A stretch of 64,000 nt of DNA, taken from contig NZ_BMUT01000001.1 in assembly GCF_014650335.1 (NCBI RefSeq), positions 113,009-177,008 of the forward strand. The letters run 5' to 3'. A model generated the notes under the pieces. That model was given only the letters and a program-made list of their open reading frames with translations. It searched no databases and had not been told where the DNA came from. Every line of letters starts with the position of its first letter. Position 1 is the first letter of the stretch. Below are positions 19,179-28,629 of this stretch, in pieces. The position numbers were made by a program, and so were the translations under genes. This DNA comes from Streptomyces hiroshimensis (GTDB taxonomy: Bacteria > Actinomycetota > Actinomycetes > Streptomycetales > Streptomycetaceae).

Positions 19179-20438
19179 ATGTCCTCCGCTCCCACTCCCG
19201 CGCCCGCGCCCCCCACGGCCCCTCCCAAACCCACCTGGGACCCGCGCCAGCCCGTCGTGCGCCCGTTCCCCTGGCTGCGCCCGACGATCCGGATACGGCT
19301 CACCCTGCTGTACGGCGGGATGTTCCTGATGGCCGGCGTGCTGCTGCTGACGATCATCTATCTGCTGGCCGCCCAGGCCCTGGACCTCGGCAGCGAGCCG
19401 ATCGTCCGGCTCGTCAGCGGCAGCCAGGTGCAGGTGACCGGCGGTCGCTGCCCGGCCCTGGAGAACACGAACCTCCCCGCGGACGAGGCGAACCGCATCC
19501 TGCGCGCCTGTACCGACCACCAGCGGGCGCTGGCCCTCGACGGCCTCCTCAAGCGCTCCCTGCTCGCCCTCCTCGGCCTCGCCGTGATCGCCTTCGCCTT
19601 CGGCTACGCCATGGCGGGCCGGGTCCTCTCGCCGCTGGGCAGGATGACGCGCACCGCCCGCCGGGTGGCCGCCACCGACCTGTCCCGGCGGATCGAACTG
19701 GGTGGGCCGGAGGATGAGTTGAAGGAGCTCTCGGACACCTTCGACGAGATGCTCGACCGGCTGGAGCGGGCCTTCACCGCGCAGCAGCGGTTCGTGGCCA
19801 ACGCCTCGCACGAGCTGCGCACGCCGCTGGCGATCAACCGCACGCTGCTGGAGGTCACCCTCTCCGACCCCGGTGCGCCCCCGGAACTCCAGCAGCTCGG
19901 CAAGACGCTGCTGGCCACGAACGAGCGCAGCGAGCAGCTGGTCGAGGGCCTGCTGCTGCTCGCGCGCAGCGACAACGAGATCGTCGACCGCAAGCCGGTG
20001 GATCTCGCCGAGGTGGCCTCGCGGGCGCTGGACCAGACGCGCTCGGAGGCCCAGGGCAAGGGCGTGGAGCTGCGCGGTACGCGCCAGCCCGCGGTCGTCC
20101 AGGGCAACGGTGTGCTGCTGGAGCGGATCGCGCTGAACCTGCTCCAGAACGCCGTGCGGTACAACGCCCCGGACGGCTGGGTCGAGGTCACCACGGAGGC
20201 ACGGCCGGGCCAGGCGGTGCTGGTGGTGGAGAACACCGGCCCCGTGGTCCCGGCCTACGAGCTGGACAACATCTTCGAGCCGTTCCGCCGCCTGCGTACG
20301 GAGCGCACGGGCAGCGACAAGGGCGTCGGCCTGGGGCTGTCGATCGTGCGCTCGGTGGCCCGCGCGCACGGCGGGCGGATCACCGCGGAGCCGCGCGAGG
20401 GAGGCGGGTTGATCATGAGAGTGGTCCTGCCCACCTGA
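19179..20438 (+). CDS. cutS: Sensor histidine kinase, CutS type
   Basis: A 419-residue membrane kinase. TM1 is about residues 44-66 and TM2 about 126-148. The roughly 60-residue extracellular loop carries just two cysteines (GGRCPAL and RACTDH), which fits CutS sensing thiol or disulfide state outside the cell. HAMP follows, then the H-box FVANASHELRTPL (phospho-His), N-box LNLLQNAVRYN and G-boxes GVGLGLSIV. The N-terminus is a Pro/Ala-rich cytoplasmic tail. Partner is the adjacent CutR. Confidence 0.85.
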   Translation: MSSAPTPAPAPPTAPPKPTWDPRQPVVRPFPWLRPTIRIRLTLLYGGMFLMAGVLLLTIIYLLAAQALDLGSEPIVRLVSGSQVQVTGGRCPALENTNLPADEANRILRACTDHQRALALDGLLKRSLLALLGLAVIAFAFGYAMAGRVLSPLGRMTRTARRVAATDLSRRIELGGPEDELKELSDTFDEMLDRLERAFTAQQRFVANASHELRTPLAINRTLLEVTLSDPGAPPELQQLGKTLLATNERSEQLVEGLLLLARSDNEIVDRKPVDLAEVASRALDQTRSEAQGKGVELRGTRQPAVVQGNGVLLERIALNLLQNAVRYNAPDGWVEVTTEARPGQAVLVVENTGPVVPAYELDNIFEPFRRLRTERTGSDKGVGLGLSIVRSVARAHGGRITAEPREGGGLIMRVVLPT

Positions 20439-20836
20439 AAATTTCTGCGAGAATAGGGCGGCCGTAGGTTCGCTTTGGGCGGAATTTTCACGTTCCGACC
20501 CTTGCTGTGAGTGTGTGTAATCGCTCACACAGGCAAACTTCCGGCCATCCACTCTCCGTGATCAATGGCCCCGCCGGAACGCCGGAAAAATGGGGGTTTC
20601 CGCTGGTCCTGATCACGGGAAGTACACGTGATGGCGCATCCGCATGCGGCATTCGGACCGTGTACGGTCCGGTTCGCCATCCAACCCCATCACCTCTTCA
20701 GGTGTGCGGTTGGGTGTCGATTGAGTAACAGACCTTGATGTGAGGCAAAATCTCCGCCTCGGGTCGGGCACAAGTCCGGCCTCTCACGCGTTACGTGCGC
20801 TGGAGACACCGCAGACACCCAGAGGGGGAGAGCGAC
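20439..20836. promoter_or_regulatory. Long leader/promoter region before the DUF4193 gene
   Basis: 398 non-coding bases, AT-richer than average. It holds an inverted repeat with TGTGA/TCACA arms around 20508-20531 (spacing 14), a palindrome with 8-bp arms CGGACCGT/ACGGTCCG at 20654-20671, and a stem-loop around 20682-20715 with CACCT/AGGTG and outer CCAACC/GGTTGG pairing. These suggest regulator binding and a structured leader. No matching known riboswitch was recognised. Confidence 0.45.
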
Positions 20837-21133
20837 ATGGCAACGGACTACGACACCCCACGCAAGACCGACGACGACGTCGACTCGGACAGCCTTGAAG
20901 AGCTCAAGGCACGCCGGAACGACAAGTCGGCGTCGACCGTCGACGTGGACGACTTCGAGGCCGCGGAGGGCATGGAGCTGCCCGGCGCGGACCTCTCCAA
21001 CGAGGAGCTGGCCGTCCGGGTCCTGCCCAAGCAGGCCGACGAGTTCACCTGCATGAGCTGCTTCCTCGTGCACCACCGCAGCCAGCTGGCGCGCGAGAAG
21101 AACGGCCAGCCGATCTGCCGCGACTGCGACTGA
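20837..21133 (+). CDS. DUF4193 family zinc-ribbon-like protein
   Basis: A 98-residue acidic actinobacterial protein. Its C-terminus has a CxxC...CxxC arrangement (CMSCFLVHHRSQL and ICRDCD) that should bind zinc; the N-terminal two thirds are Asp/Glu-rich and probably flexible. ATG 20837 follows GAGGGGGAG. It precedes a hypothetical gene by 14 bases. The family has no firmly known function; its small size, acidity and zinc ribbon would suit a protein-protein or RNA-polymerase-associated role, but that is a guess. Confidence 0.82.
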   Translation: MATDYDTPRKTDDDVDSDSLEELKARRNDKSASTVDVDDFEAAEGMELPGADLSNEELAVRVLPKQADEFTCMSCFLVHHRSQLAREKNGQPICRDCD

Positions 21134-21147
21134 GGAACGGGTCTGCG

Positions 21148-21963
21148 ATGGCAGGCTCGATCCCGTTCCGGAAGCGGCGCTCCCGGCGGCCCGAGCTGAC
21201 CACCGGGCCTGATCAGGAGGCCGCACGGCAGGGCGCAGACGCCCCTGCCCCTGGTGACACGGTCGGCACCCAGGTCGAGCGAGGCCGTACGGCCTCCCTC
21301 GCCGCTGCTGTCGGCCGTGGCGCCACCAAGGGCGGCCGGGGAGCGCGGGCGGGTCTCACCGCCCTCGTCGACCGGATCATCGCGAACGCCCCGCGCATCC
21401 CCGTGCGCGACCTCGCGACCCTGCGGGCCCAGTTCCCGGGCCTCGGCCCGGAGGAGCTCGCCGACAAGCTGGTGACGGGTGCGGTCAACGCCACCTCCGC
21501 CGTGGGCGCCGGAGTCGGCGCCGCGGCGATGATGCCGGTGCCGCCCGCGATGCCCGCGGAACTGGCCGCCGAGATCGCCGGCGTGGCCGCGGTGGAGTTC
21601 AAGCTGATCGCCGAGCTCCACGAGGTGTACGGCCTGCGGGCCCCCGGCGCGCTGCACCAGCGCTCCCTGGCCTATCTGGCCGCCTGGGCCGACGAGCGCG
21701 GAATCGACGTCACGGCCCCCACCACCGTCAATGCGGCCCTGGGTGGCCAGCTGAGGCGCGAACTGCGCCAGCAGATCCTCAAGCGCACGTTCCGCAATCT
21801 CCCCAACATCGCCCCGTTCATGATCGGCGCGACGGTGGGCGCGGTGATGAACCGCCGTGACACCAGAAGGCTCGCGGCGAAGGTCCGCATCGACCTGCGC
21901 GCCCGGCAGGTGCCGTGGGAGGCGCTTCCGGAGGCCCCTGAAGGCCCTCCTCGGCTGCCCTGA
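21148..21963 (+). CDS. Conserved hypothetical protein, 271 aa
   Basis: A basic, Ala-rich protein with no signal peptide. Residues about 60-100 and 180-235 are amphipathic or positively charged; the middle (GAVNATSAVGAGVGAAAMMPVPPAMPAELAAEI region) is hydrophobic enough to touch or cross the membrane, resembling EcsC-like or membrane-associated actinobacterial proteins. I cannot assign a function. It is probably co-transcribed with the DUF4193 gene and closed by two hairpins. Confidence 0.68.
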   Translation: MAGSIPFRKRRSRRPELTTGPDQEAARQGADAPAPGDTVGTQVERGRTASLAAAVGRGATKGGRGARAGLTALVDRIIANAPRIPVRDLATLRAQFPGLGPEELADKLVTGAVNATSAVGAGVGAAAMMPVPPAMPAELAAEIAGVAAVEFKLIAELHEVYGLRAPGALHQRSLAYLAAWADERGIDVTAPTTVNAALGGQLRRELRQQILKRTFRNLPNIAPFMIGATVGAVMNRRDTRRLAAKVRIDLRARQVPWEALPEAPEGPPRLP

Positions 21964-21969
21964 GCCCGT

Positions 21970-22007
21970 CCGGGCCCCCTAAGGGCCCGGGTGCCCGTCA
22001 GGCACCC
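21970..22007. terminator. Tandem hairpin terminator
   Basis: Two adjoining stem-loops, CCGGGCCC/GGGCCCGG (21970-21990) and GGGTGCC/GGCACCC (21989-22007), lie between convergent genes and can end both transcripts. Confidence 0.7.
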
Positions 22008-22034
22008 GCACCGCCCCTCAGGCCGTCCGCGGCG

Positions 22035-22481
22035 TCAGGACGCCCGTACCGCCGCGAGGGCTTCGGCCAGCCGCTCGGGAGAGCGCGTGGAGAGATAGAC
22101 GTACGGAGTGGGGTCGGCCGGGTCCGTGATCTCGATCCGGACCGCGGTCGGTACGTAGCCGCGCAGCAGCATGAAGGCGCGGGTGTCCGCCTTGTGCGTG
22201 CGCCAGGCGCGGGCCTCCTCCGCATCCAGCACCTGCGGTGTCCCCAGCGCCTCGACCGGGATGCGGGCGTCGCCCGCCAGCAGCGCGCCGCCCACCACGC
22301 GGATGCGCACGGAGCCGTAGGAGCTGACGGCGACCGCTGCGAGGGCCCCGCCGCCCACCAGCCCGCCGAGCATGGGAACCGTCCCCAGGGGCAGCAGGAT
22401 CAGTGCCATCGCGACCCCGGTCAGAACCGCGATGAACCACCAGGAACGGGGCGCGGTGAGACGTTCTTCGTAAGCCTGCAT
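22035..22481 (-). CDS. DUF3093 membrane protein
   Basis: A 148-residue actinobacterial protein with two adjacent N-terminal membrane helices (about residues 14-34 and 38-55) followed by a beta-rich soluble domain (VRIRVVGGALLAGDARIPVE...). This is the DUF3093 layout, resembling bacterial PH-type domains anchored in the membrane. Function unknown. Divergent from the thioesterase gene with only 59 bases between, so promoters must be compact. Confidence 0.82.
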   Translation of the reverse strand: MQAYEERLTAPRSWWFIAVLTGVAMALILLPLGTVPMLGGLVGGGALAAVAVSSYGSVRIRVVGGALLAGDARIPVEALGTPQVLDAEEARAWRTHKADTRAFMLLRGYVPTAVRIEITDPADPTPYVYLSTRSPERLAEALAAVRAS

Positions 22482-22540
22482 GGGCCCAAGCTTGACACGA
22501 GCGGGACCGGGCCCGGCCGTCGCGGGTAAGGTCAGCCCCT

Positions 22541-23125
22541 GTGAGTGGACGAACGACAGCGCTGACGCCGCCGGAGGGGGCTCTGCCCCCGGTGCGGCAC
22601 CCCGACGCGCCCGCGCCCGGAGAGACCATCGGGTCGCACTACGAGTACTGCTTCGGCTGCGGCCCCGGCGTCCCGCACGGGCTGCACGTCGAGGTGCGGG
22701 CGGGCGACGGCGTGTGCGTCTCCGCGGAGTTCCGGGTCAAGGAGGCGCACCAGGGCGCCCCGGGCCTCGCTCACGGCGGGGTGCTGGCCACGGCGCTGGA
22801 CGAGACGCTGGGCTCGCTGGGCTGGATGCTGCGGGTGATCGCGGTGACCGGCCGGCTGGAGACCGACTTCCTGCTGCCCGTGCCCGTGGACACCGTGCTC
22901 CACCTGCACGCCGAGGTGAAGGCCGTGCACGGACGTAAGATCTACGCCGCGGCCACCGGCCGGATCGGCGGGCCCGAGGGCCCGCTCGCACTCCGCGCCG
23001 ATGCGGTGTTCGTCGAGGTCAAGGTCGACCACTTCATCGAGAACGGCCGTCCCGCAGAGATCCAGGCCACGCTGGCCAACCCCGACCAGGTGAAGGTCGC
23101 GCGAGCTTTCGAGGTGAACCCGTGA
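22541..23125 (+). CDS. PaaI-type hot-dog thioesterase
   Basis: A 194-residue hot-dog fold acyl-CoA thioesterase. The signature HGGVLATALDETLG (about residues 74-88) marks the PaaI family. A CFGCGPGVPHGLH motif near residue 33 is typical of actinobacterial members. The physiological acyl-CoA is unknown. It starts at GTG 22541 and its stop overlaps the dut start (GTGA), so the two are coupled. Confidence 0.84.
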   Translation: MSGRTTALTPPEGALPPVRHPDAPAPGETIGSHYEYCFGCGPGVPHGLHVEVRAGDGVCVSAEFRVKEAHQGAPGLAHGGVLATALDETLGSLGWMLRVIAVTGRLETDFLLPVPVDTVLHLHAEVKAVHGRKIYAAATGRIGGPEGPLALRADAVFVEVKVDHFIENGRPAEIQATLANPDQVKVARAFEVNP

Positions 23126-23622
23126 CGCGTCAACCCTTGGACGTCCTCATCCGCCGTGTGGACCCCGAGGTGCCCCTCCCCTCCTACGGTCACCCCGGTG
23201 ACGCCGGCTGCGACCTCGTGACCACCGAGGCCGCCGAGCTGGCCCCGGGGGAGCGGATGGTGCTGCCGACGGGGGTGTCCATCGCGCTGCCCGACGGCTA
23301 TGCCGCCTTCGTGCACCCGCGTTCGGGTCTCGCCGCCCGGTGCGGAGTCTCCATGGTGAATGCCCCGGGGACCATCGATGCCGGGTACCGTGGAGAGATC
23401 AAGGTGATTGTGGTCAATCTGGACCCGCGGGAGACCGTCCGGTTCGACAGGTTCGACCGCATCGCCCAGTTGGTCGTCCAGCAGGTAGAGAAGGTCCGCT
23501 TCCACGAGGTCGCGGAGCTTCCGGGCTCGGCACGGGCCGAAGGGGGCTTCGGGTCCACCGGTGGCCACGCTGCCGTGGGGTATGGATTCGCTTCGGTCGC
23601 CAGCGACCGGGAAGGACAGTGA
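23122..23622 (+). CDS. dut: dUTP diphosphatase
   Basis: A 166-residue trimeric dUTPase converting dUTP to dUMP and PPi. Motifs I-V are present in order: HPGDAGCDL, PRSGLAARCG, NAPGTIDAGYRGEI, RIAQLVV and the C-terminal GGFGSTGG. GTG 23122 overlaps the preceding stop; the next gene begins one base after the dut stop, so this is a tight three-gene operon. Confidence 0.95.
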   Translation: MTRQPLDVLIRRVDPEVPLPSYGHPGDAGCDLVTTEAAELAPGERMVLPTGVSIALPDGYAAFVHPRSGLAARCGVSMVNAPGTIDAGYRGEIKVIVVNLDPRETVRFDRFDRIAQLVVQQVEKVRFHEVAELPGSARAEGGFGSTGGHAAVGYGFASVASDREGQ

Positions 23623-23623
23623 C

Positions 23624-24406
23624 GTGTTCGGTCGTCGCCGCAAGCGCAGTGAGGACGTAGTCGGGGATGCCGGCCACCTCGACGACGTGACCTCCGAGGA
23701 GTTGGCTGAGGACTCAGCGTCGGACGCGCAGGACTCCGCGGCCGAGAGCCGCGTCCGGCTGGAGCCGGAGCCCCGCCCCGACGGGCCGTGGGACCTCTCC
23801 GAGGTCCGTGACCCCGCCGAGGGCCGGGTCGACCTGGGCGGTCTGTTCGTGCCCGGCGTCGAGGGCATGGAGCTGCGGGTCGAGGTCGCGGGTGACGCGA
23901 TCGTCGCCGCCACCGTGGTGCTGCGCGACAGCGCCGTGCAGCTGCAGGGCTTCGCCGCCCCCAAGCGCGAGGGCATCTGGGTCGAGGTCCGCGAGGAGAT
24001 CGCCTCCGGCATCACCCAGCAGGGCGGTGTCGTGGACGAGGTCGAGGGCCCGCTGGGCTGGGAGCTGCGGGCCCAGGTGCCGGTGGCGCTGCCGGACGGC
24101 ACGCAGGGCGTGCAGATGGTGCGCTTCATCGGCTGTGACGGGCCGCGCTGGTTCCTGCGCGGTGTGATCTCGGGCCAGGGCGCGGTGCAGCCGCAGACCG
24201 CCGGCCTGCTGGAGCAGATCTTCCGGGACACCGTCGTCGTGCGCGGCGAGTCCCCGATGGCCCCGCGCGACCCGATCGTGCTGAAGCTGCCGGAGGACGC
24301 CCAGATGGTCGCCGAGGGCCTGCAGCAGCCGGACGACGACCGCTCGCGCTTCGCGGGCGGCGTGGACCGCCTGGAGCGTGGTCCGGAGATCACCGAAGTG
24401 CGCTGA
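23624..24406 (+). CDS. DUF3710 family protein
   Basis: A 260-residue actinobacterial protein: a basic start (FGRRRKRS), an acidic disordered stretch to about residue 65, then a conserved beta-rich domain (DLGGLFVPGVEGMELRV... IGCDGPRWFLRGVISG). No catalytic residues stand out. DUF3710 genes commonly neighbour dut and an OB-fold gene in actinobacteria; here the OB-fold and DUF3159 partners lie 11 kb away, with the potassium genes between. The 18-bp terminator ends the operon. Confidence 0.83.
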   Translation: MFGRRRKRSEDVVGDAGHLDDVTSEELAEDSASDAQDSAAESRVRLEPEPRPDGPWDLSEVRDPAEGRVDLGGLFVPGVEGMELRVEVAGDAIVAATVVLRDSAVQLQGFAAPKREGIWVEVREEIASGITQQGGVVDEVEGPLGWELRAQVPVALPDGTQGVQMVRFIGCDGPRWFLRGVISGQGAVQPQTAGLLEQIFRDTVVVRGESPMAPRDPIVLKLPEDAQMVAEGLQQPDDDRSRFAGGVDRLERGPEITEVR

Positions 24407-24462
24407 CGGCAGCTGCCGAAGACCGGTCCGCCGTCGTCCGCCGACGGCTGGATTGCTGCGTT

Positions 24463-24510
24463 CCGCTGGGCCGCAACCCCGATCCGGGGTTGCGGCCCAG
24501 CGGCGTTTTT
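24463..24510 (+). terminator. Strong rho-independent terminator
   Basis: A perfect 18-bp stem (24463-24480 with 24486-24503), a 5-base loop and a TTTTT tail end the dut/DUF3710 operon before the kdp promoter. Confidence 0.92.
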
Positions 24511-24527
24511 GCAGGTCAAAGAGGTGC

Positions 24528-24577
24528 CCGTATGGATTGCGTCAAGGGGGCGCTAATGGCCGTATAGAGCGCGTCAA
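24528..24577 (+). promoter_or_regulatory. Direct repeats upstream of kdp, candidate KdpE sites
   Basis: CCGTATGGATTGCGTCAA (24528-24545) and CCGTATAGAGCGCGTCAA (24560-24577) agree at 15 of 18 positions and start 32 bases apart, about three helical turns. They lie between the terminator and the first small kdp gene. Binding by KdpE is inferred from position only. Confidence 0.5.
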
Positions 24578-24653
24578 CGGAGCGCCCGGGAGGGCCCGGG
24601 AACGGTTTCCTGTGATGGTCCGTTCATATCCGAACCCTCTCTAGGAGCACACG

Positions 24654-24737
24654 ATGGCCGACGTGGCCTTCGTCGTCACCACGATCGCGGTCTTCGCGCT
24701 GGTGGCTCTCGTCGCCAAGGGGGTGACGAAGCTGTGA
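24654..24737 (+). CDS. 27-aa single-TM microprotein at the head of the kdp operon
   Basis: [27 protein letters not shown]: one membrane helix with a Lys-rich cytoplasmic end. ATG 24654 follows AGGAG by six bases, and its TGA overlaps the GTG of kdpF (GTGA), so translation is coupled. It is shorter than and different from KdpF. I do not know a name for it; position suggests an accessory or leader peptide of the Kdp complex. Confidence 0.72.
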   Translation: MADVAFVVTTIAVFALVALVAKGVTKL

Positions 24738-24823
24738 CCGCCGAGAACATCGTCGGCCTGGTCGTGGCCGTCGCCCTGCTGGGCTACCTGATCCTCGCCC
24801 TCGTTTTCCCGGAGAGGTTCTGA
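24734..24823 (+). CDS. kdpF: KdpF small subunit of the K+-transporting ATPase
   Basis: A 29-residue single-span peptide ([20 protein letters not shown] then LALVFPERF). The GYLxxALxxPERF ending is diagnostic for KdpF, which stabilises the KdpABC complex. It starts at GTG 24734, overlapping the previous stop; kdpA follows eight bases after the stop. Confidence 0.92.
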   Translation: MTAENIVGLVVAVALLGYLILALVFPERF

Positions 24824-24831
24824 GCACAGAT

Positions 24832-26523
24832 ATGAGCCCCGTTCTCTCCGGAGTCCTTCAGCTCACCGCGCTCATCGCGGCGCTTGCGCTGGTCTACCGC
24901 CCGCTGGGCGACTACATGGCCCGCGTCTACAGCTCCGAGAAGCACCTGCGCGTGGAGAAGCTGCTCTACCGCACGATCGGCGCCGACCCGGACGCGCAGA
25001 TGCGCTGGCCCGCGTACCTGCGCGGCGTCCTTGCCTTCTCGGCCGTCGGCGTCCTCTTCCTGTACCTGCTGCAGCGGATCCAGGGCGTCCTGCCCGACTC
25101 GCTGTCGCTGGGCTTCACCGCGATCAGCCCGGACCAGGCGTTCAACACCGCCGCCTCGTTCGTCGCCAACACCAACTGGCAGTCGTACTCGGGCGAGCAG
25201 GCCATGGGCCACGCCGTCCAGACGCTCGGCCTCGCCGTGCAGAACTTCGTCTCCGCCGCCGTCGGCATCGCCGTGGCCGTCGCGCTCGTCCGCGGCTTCG
25301 CGCGCTCGCGCACCGGCGAGCTCGGCAACTTCTGGGCCGACCTGGTGCGCGGCACCGTCCGCATCCTGATCCCGATCTCGGTGATCGGCGCGCTGGTGCT
25401 GGTCGCCTGCGGCGCCATCCAGAACTTCGCGGGCATCCACGAGATCGGGCAGCTCACGGGCGGCACCCAGCAGGTGGGCGGCGGCGCCGTGGCCTCGCAG
25501 GAGGTCATCAAGGAGCTCGGCACCAACGGCGGCGGCTACTTCAACGCCAACTCCGCCCACCCCTTCGAGAACCCCAACGCCTTCTCCAACCTCTTCGAGA
25601 TCTTCCTGATCCTCGTCATACCCTTCGCGCTGACCCGCACCTTCGGCAAGCTCGTCGGCAACGTCAGGCAGGGCTACGCGATCCTCGCGGCCATGGGCGT
25701 GATCTGGCTCGGCTTCACCGCGCTGATGATGTGGACCGAGTACGCGGGTCACGGCGCGGCGCTGCAGGAGGCGGGCGGCGCGTGGGAGGGCAAGGAACAG
25801 CGCTTCGGCATCGGCGCCTCCGCGATCTTCGCGACCACGACGACGCTGACCTCCACGGGCGCGGTGGACTCCTTCCACTCCTCCTTCACGGGCCTGGGCG
25901 GCGGCATCACGCTGCTGAGCATGATGCTCGGCGAGATCGCGCCCGGCGGCGTCGGCTCCGGCCTCTACGGCATGCTCGTCATGGCGATCATCGCGGTCTT
26001 CATCGCGGGCCTGATGGTCGGCCGCACGCCCGAGTACCTCGGCAAGAAGATCGGCACCCGCGAGATCAAGCTCGCCGCGTGCTACATCCTCATCACCCCG
26101 ACCCTGGTGCTCGGCTTCACGGCCCTGTCCATGGCGCTGTCCTCGCCGCCCGAGTCGATCCTGAACGTCAAGGGCAACTCGGTGGACGGCAGCGGCGCGC
26201 ACGGCTTCTCCGAGGTCCTCTACGCGTTCACGTCGGGCGCCAACAACAACGGCTCGGCCTTCGCGGGCCTCAACGCCAACACGCCCTGGTACAACACGAC
26301 GATCGGCCTCGCCATGCTGCTCGGCCGCTTCCTTCCGATGGTCTTCGTGCTGGCCCTGGCCGGCTCGCTCGCCGAGCAGAAGCCCGTCCCCGAGACCGCC
26401 GGCACGCTGCGCACCGAGAAGCCGCTCTTCGCGGGCCTGCTCGTCGGCGCGATCCTCATCATCACCGGCTTGACCTACTTCCCGGCCCTGGCCCTTGGCC
26501 CGATGGCGGAGGGACTCTCATGA
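24832..26523 (+). CDS. kdpA: KdpA, K+-translocating subunit
   Basis: A 563-residue polytopic membrane protein, the potassium-binding, SKT-channel-like subunit of the high-affinity Kdp ATPase. The characteristic selectivity-filter loops are present, including [19 protein letters not shown] (about residue 230) and [13 protein letters not shown] (about residue 470), and [11 protein letters not shown] lies between. Length is normal for the family. Its stop overlaps the kdpB start (ATGA). Confidence 0.96.
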   Translation: MSPVLSGVLQLTALIAALALVYRPLGDYMARVYSSEKHLRVEKLLYRTIGADPDAQMRWPAYLRGVLAFSAVGVLFLYLLQRIQGVLPDSLSLGFTAISPDQAFNTAASFVANTNWQSYSGEQAMGHAVQTLGLAVQNFVSAAVGIAVAVALVRGFARSRTGELGNFWADLVRGTVRILIPISVIGALVLVACGAIQNFAGIHEIGQLTGGTQQVGGGAVASQEVIKELGTNGGGYFNANSAHPFENPNAFSNLFEIFLILVIPFALTRTFGKLVGNVRQGYAILAAMGVIWLGFTALMMWTEYAGHGAALQEAGGAWEGKEQRFGIGASAIFATTTTLTSTGAVDSFHSSFTGLGGGITLLSMMLGEIAPGGVGSGLYGMLVMAIIAVFIAGLMVGRTPEYLGKKIGTREIKLAACYILITPTLVLGFTALSMALSSPPESILNVKGNSVDGSGAHGFSEVLYAFTSGANNNGSAFAGLNANTPWYNTTIGLAMLLGRFLPMVFVLALAGSLAEQKPVPETAGTLRTEKPLFAGLLVGAILIITGLTYFPALALGPMAEGLS

Positions 26524-28622
26524 GCACGACCACCCCAGTCCGTACGCCGTCCGAGGAGGAGACCCACCCGCAGGGCTCCCCGGAGCCCGGCCGGGTCTCC
26601 GGCGGCCTCTTCGATCCGGCGCAGCTGATGAAGTCGCTGCCGGACGCCTTCCGCAAGCTCGACCCCCGGGTGATGGTCAAGTCCCCGGTGATGTTCGTGG
26701 TCCTGATCGGCTCGGTGGTCACCACCGCGCTGGCGGTCAAGGACCCGGGCGACTGGTTCGGCTGGGCGATCACCGTCTGGCTGTGGCTGACCGTCCTGTT
26801 CGCCAACCTCGCCGAGGCCGTGGCCGAGGGCCGCGGCAAGGCCCAGGCCGACACCCTGCGCAAGGCCAAGACCGACACGGTGGCCCGGCGCCTCGCCGGC
26901 GACGCCGAGGAGTCGGTGCCCGGCACCGAGCTGCGCGTGGGCGACCTGGTCGTCTGCGAGGCCGGCGACATCATCCCGGGCGACGGCGACGTCGTGGAGG
27001 GTGTGGCCTCGGTCGACGAGTCGGCCATCACCGGCGAGTCGGCCCCGGTCATCCGCGAGTCCGGCGGCGACCGCTCGGCGGTCACCGGCGGCACCAAGGT
27101 CCTCTCCGACCGCATCGTCATCAAGATCACGACGAAGCCCGGCGAGACCTTCATCGACCGGATGATCAACCTGGTCGAGGGCGCGGCCCGGCAGAAGACG
27201 CCCAACGAGATCGCGCTGAACATCCTGCTCGCCTCGCTGACGATCGTCTTCCTGCTGGCCGTCATCACGCTCCAGCCCTTCGCGATCTACGCGGGCGCCG
27301 AGCAGTCGATGATCATCCTGGCGGCCCTGCTGGTCTGCCTCATCCCGACGACCATCGGCGCGCTGCTCTCCGCGATCGGCATCGCGGGCATGGACCGCCT
27401 CGTGCAGCGCAACGTCCTGGCGATGTCCGGGCGCGCGGTGGAGGCCGCGGGCGACGTCTCGACGCTGCTGCTCGACAAGACCGGCACCATCACCTACGGC
27501 AACCGCCAGGCGGCGGAGTTCGTGCCGGTCAAGGGCACCACGGCCGCCGAGGTCGCCGACGCCGCCCAGCTCTCCTCGCTCGCCGACGAGACGCCCGAGG
27601 GCCGCTCGATCGTCGTCCTCGCCAAGGAGAAGTACGGCCTGCGCGAGCGCCACGAGGGTGAGCTCGTGGGCGCCGAGTGGGTGCCGTTCACGGCGCAGAC
27701 CCGCATGTCGGGCGTCGACGTGGAGGGCCGCAAGGTCCGCAAGGGCGCGACCGGTTCGGTCATCGCCTGGGTCGAGGAGCAGGGTGGCACGGTCGCCGAG
27801 GACGCCCGCAAGCTCACCGACGACATCTCGCAGGCGGGCGGCACCCCGCTCCTCGTCGCCCTGGAGGACGACAAGGGCGCGCGCGTCCTGGGCGTCATCC
27901 ACCTCAAGGACGTCGTCAAGGAGGGCATGCGCGAGCGGTTCGACGAGCTGCGCGCCATGGGCATCAAGACCGTCATGATCACGGGTGACAACCCGCTGAC
28001 GGCCAAGGCCATCGCGGAGGAGGCCGGCGTCGACGACTTCCTCGCCGAGGCCACGCCCGAGGACAAGATGGCGCTCATCAAGCGCGAGCAGGCCGGCGGC
28101 AAGCTCGTCGCCATGACGGGCGACGGCACCAACGACGCCCCCGCGCTCGCGCAGGCGGACGTCGGCGTGGCGATGAACACGGGCACCTCGGCCGCCAAGG
28201 AGGCCGGGAACATGGTGGACCTGGACTCCAACCCCACCAAGCTCATCGAGATCGTGGAGATCGGCAAGCAGCTGCTCATCACGCGCGGCGCCCTGACGAC
28301 CTTCTCGATCGCCAACGACGTCGCCAAGTACTTCGCCATCATCCCGGCGATGTTCGCGGTGGCCTACCCCGGCCTGGACAAGCTCAACATCATGAGCCTG
28401 ACCTCGCCCGAGTCGGCCATCCTCTCGGCCGTCATCTTCAACGCGCTGATCATCGTGGCTCTGGTGCCGCTCGCCCTCAAGGGCGTGCGCTACCGCCCCA
28501 TGAGCGCGGACGCCATGCTCCGCCGCAACCTCTTGATCTACGGACTGGGCGGCCTGATCTCCCCGTTCATCGGCATCAAGATCATCGACATGCTCATCTC
28601 CCTCATCCCTGGCATCGGGTGA
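26520..28622 (+). CDS. kdpB: KdpB, P-type ATPase subunit
   Basis: A 700-residue P-type ATPase that energises K+ uptake. It has ITGESAPV (actuator domain), the phosphorylation motif DKTGTIT (about residue 319), and the hinge [19 protein letters not shown]. An N-terminal extension of about 50 mostly hydrophilic residues precedes the first membrane helix, longer than in E. coli. ATG 26520 overlaps the kdpA stop. Confidence 0.96.
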   Translation: MSTTTPVRTPSEEETHPQGSPEPGRVSGGLFDPAQLMKSLPDAFRKLDPRVMVKSPVMFVVLIGSVVTTALAVKDPGDWFGWAITVWLWLTVLFANLAEAVAEGRGKAQADTLRKAKTDTVARRLAGDAEESVPGTELRVGDLVVCEAGDIIPGDGDVVEGVASVDESAITGESAPVIRESGGDRSAVTGGTKVLSDRIVIKITTKPGETFIDRMINLVEGAARQKTPNEIALNILLASLTIVFLLAVITLQPFAIYAGAEQSMIILAALLVCLIPTTIGALLSAIGIAGMDRLVQRNVLAMSGRAVEAAGDVSTLLLDKTGTITYGNRQAAEFVPVKGTTAAEVADAAQLSSLADETPEGRSIVVLAKEKYGLRERHEGELVGAEWVPFTAQTRMSGVDVEGRKVRKGATGSVIAWVEEQGGTVAEDARKLTDDISQAGGTPLLVALEDDKGARVLGVIHLKDVVKEGMRERFDELRAMGIKTVMITGDNPLTAKAIAEEAGVDDFLAEATPEDKMALIKREQAGGKLVAMTGDGTNDAPALAQADVGVAMNTGTSAAKEAGNMVDLDSNPTKLIEIVEIGKQLLITRGALTTFSIANDVAKYFAIIPAMFAVAYPGLDKLNIMSLTSPESAILSAVIFNALIIVALVPLALKGVRYRPMSADAMLRRNLLIYGLGGLISPFIGIKIIDMLISLIPGIG

Positions 28623-28629
28623 CGTCACC

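Noticed and set aside
24511..24653. c-di-AMP (ydaO-type) riboswitch before kdp
   Set aside because: The conserved ydaO core sequences are not present; only direct repeats and a simple leader can be seen.
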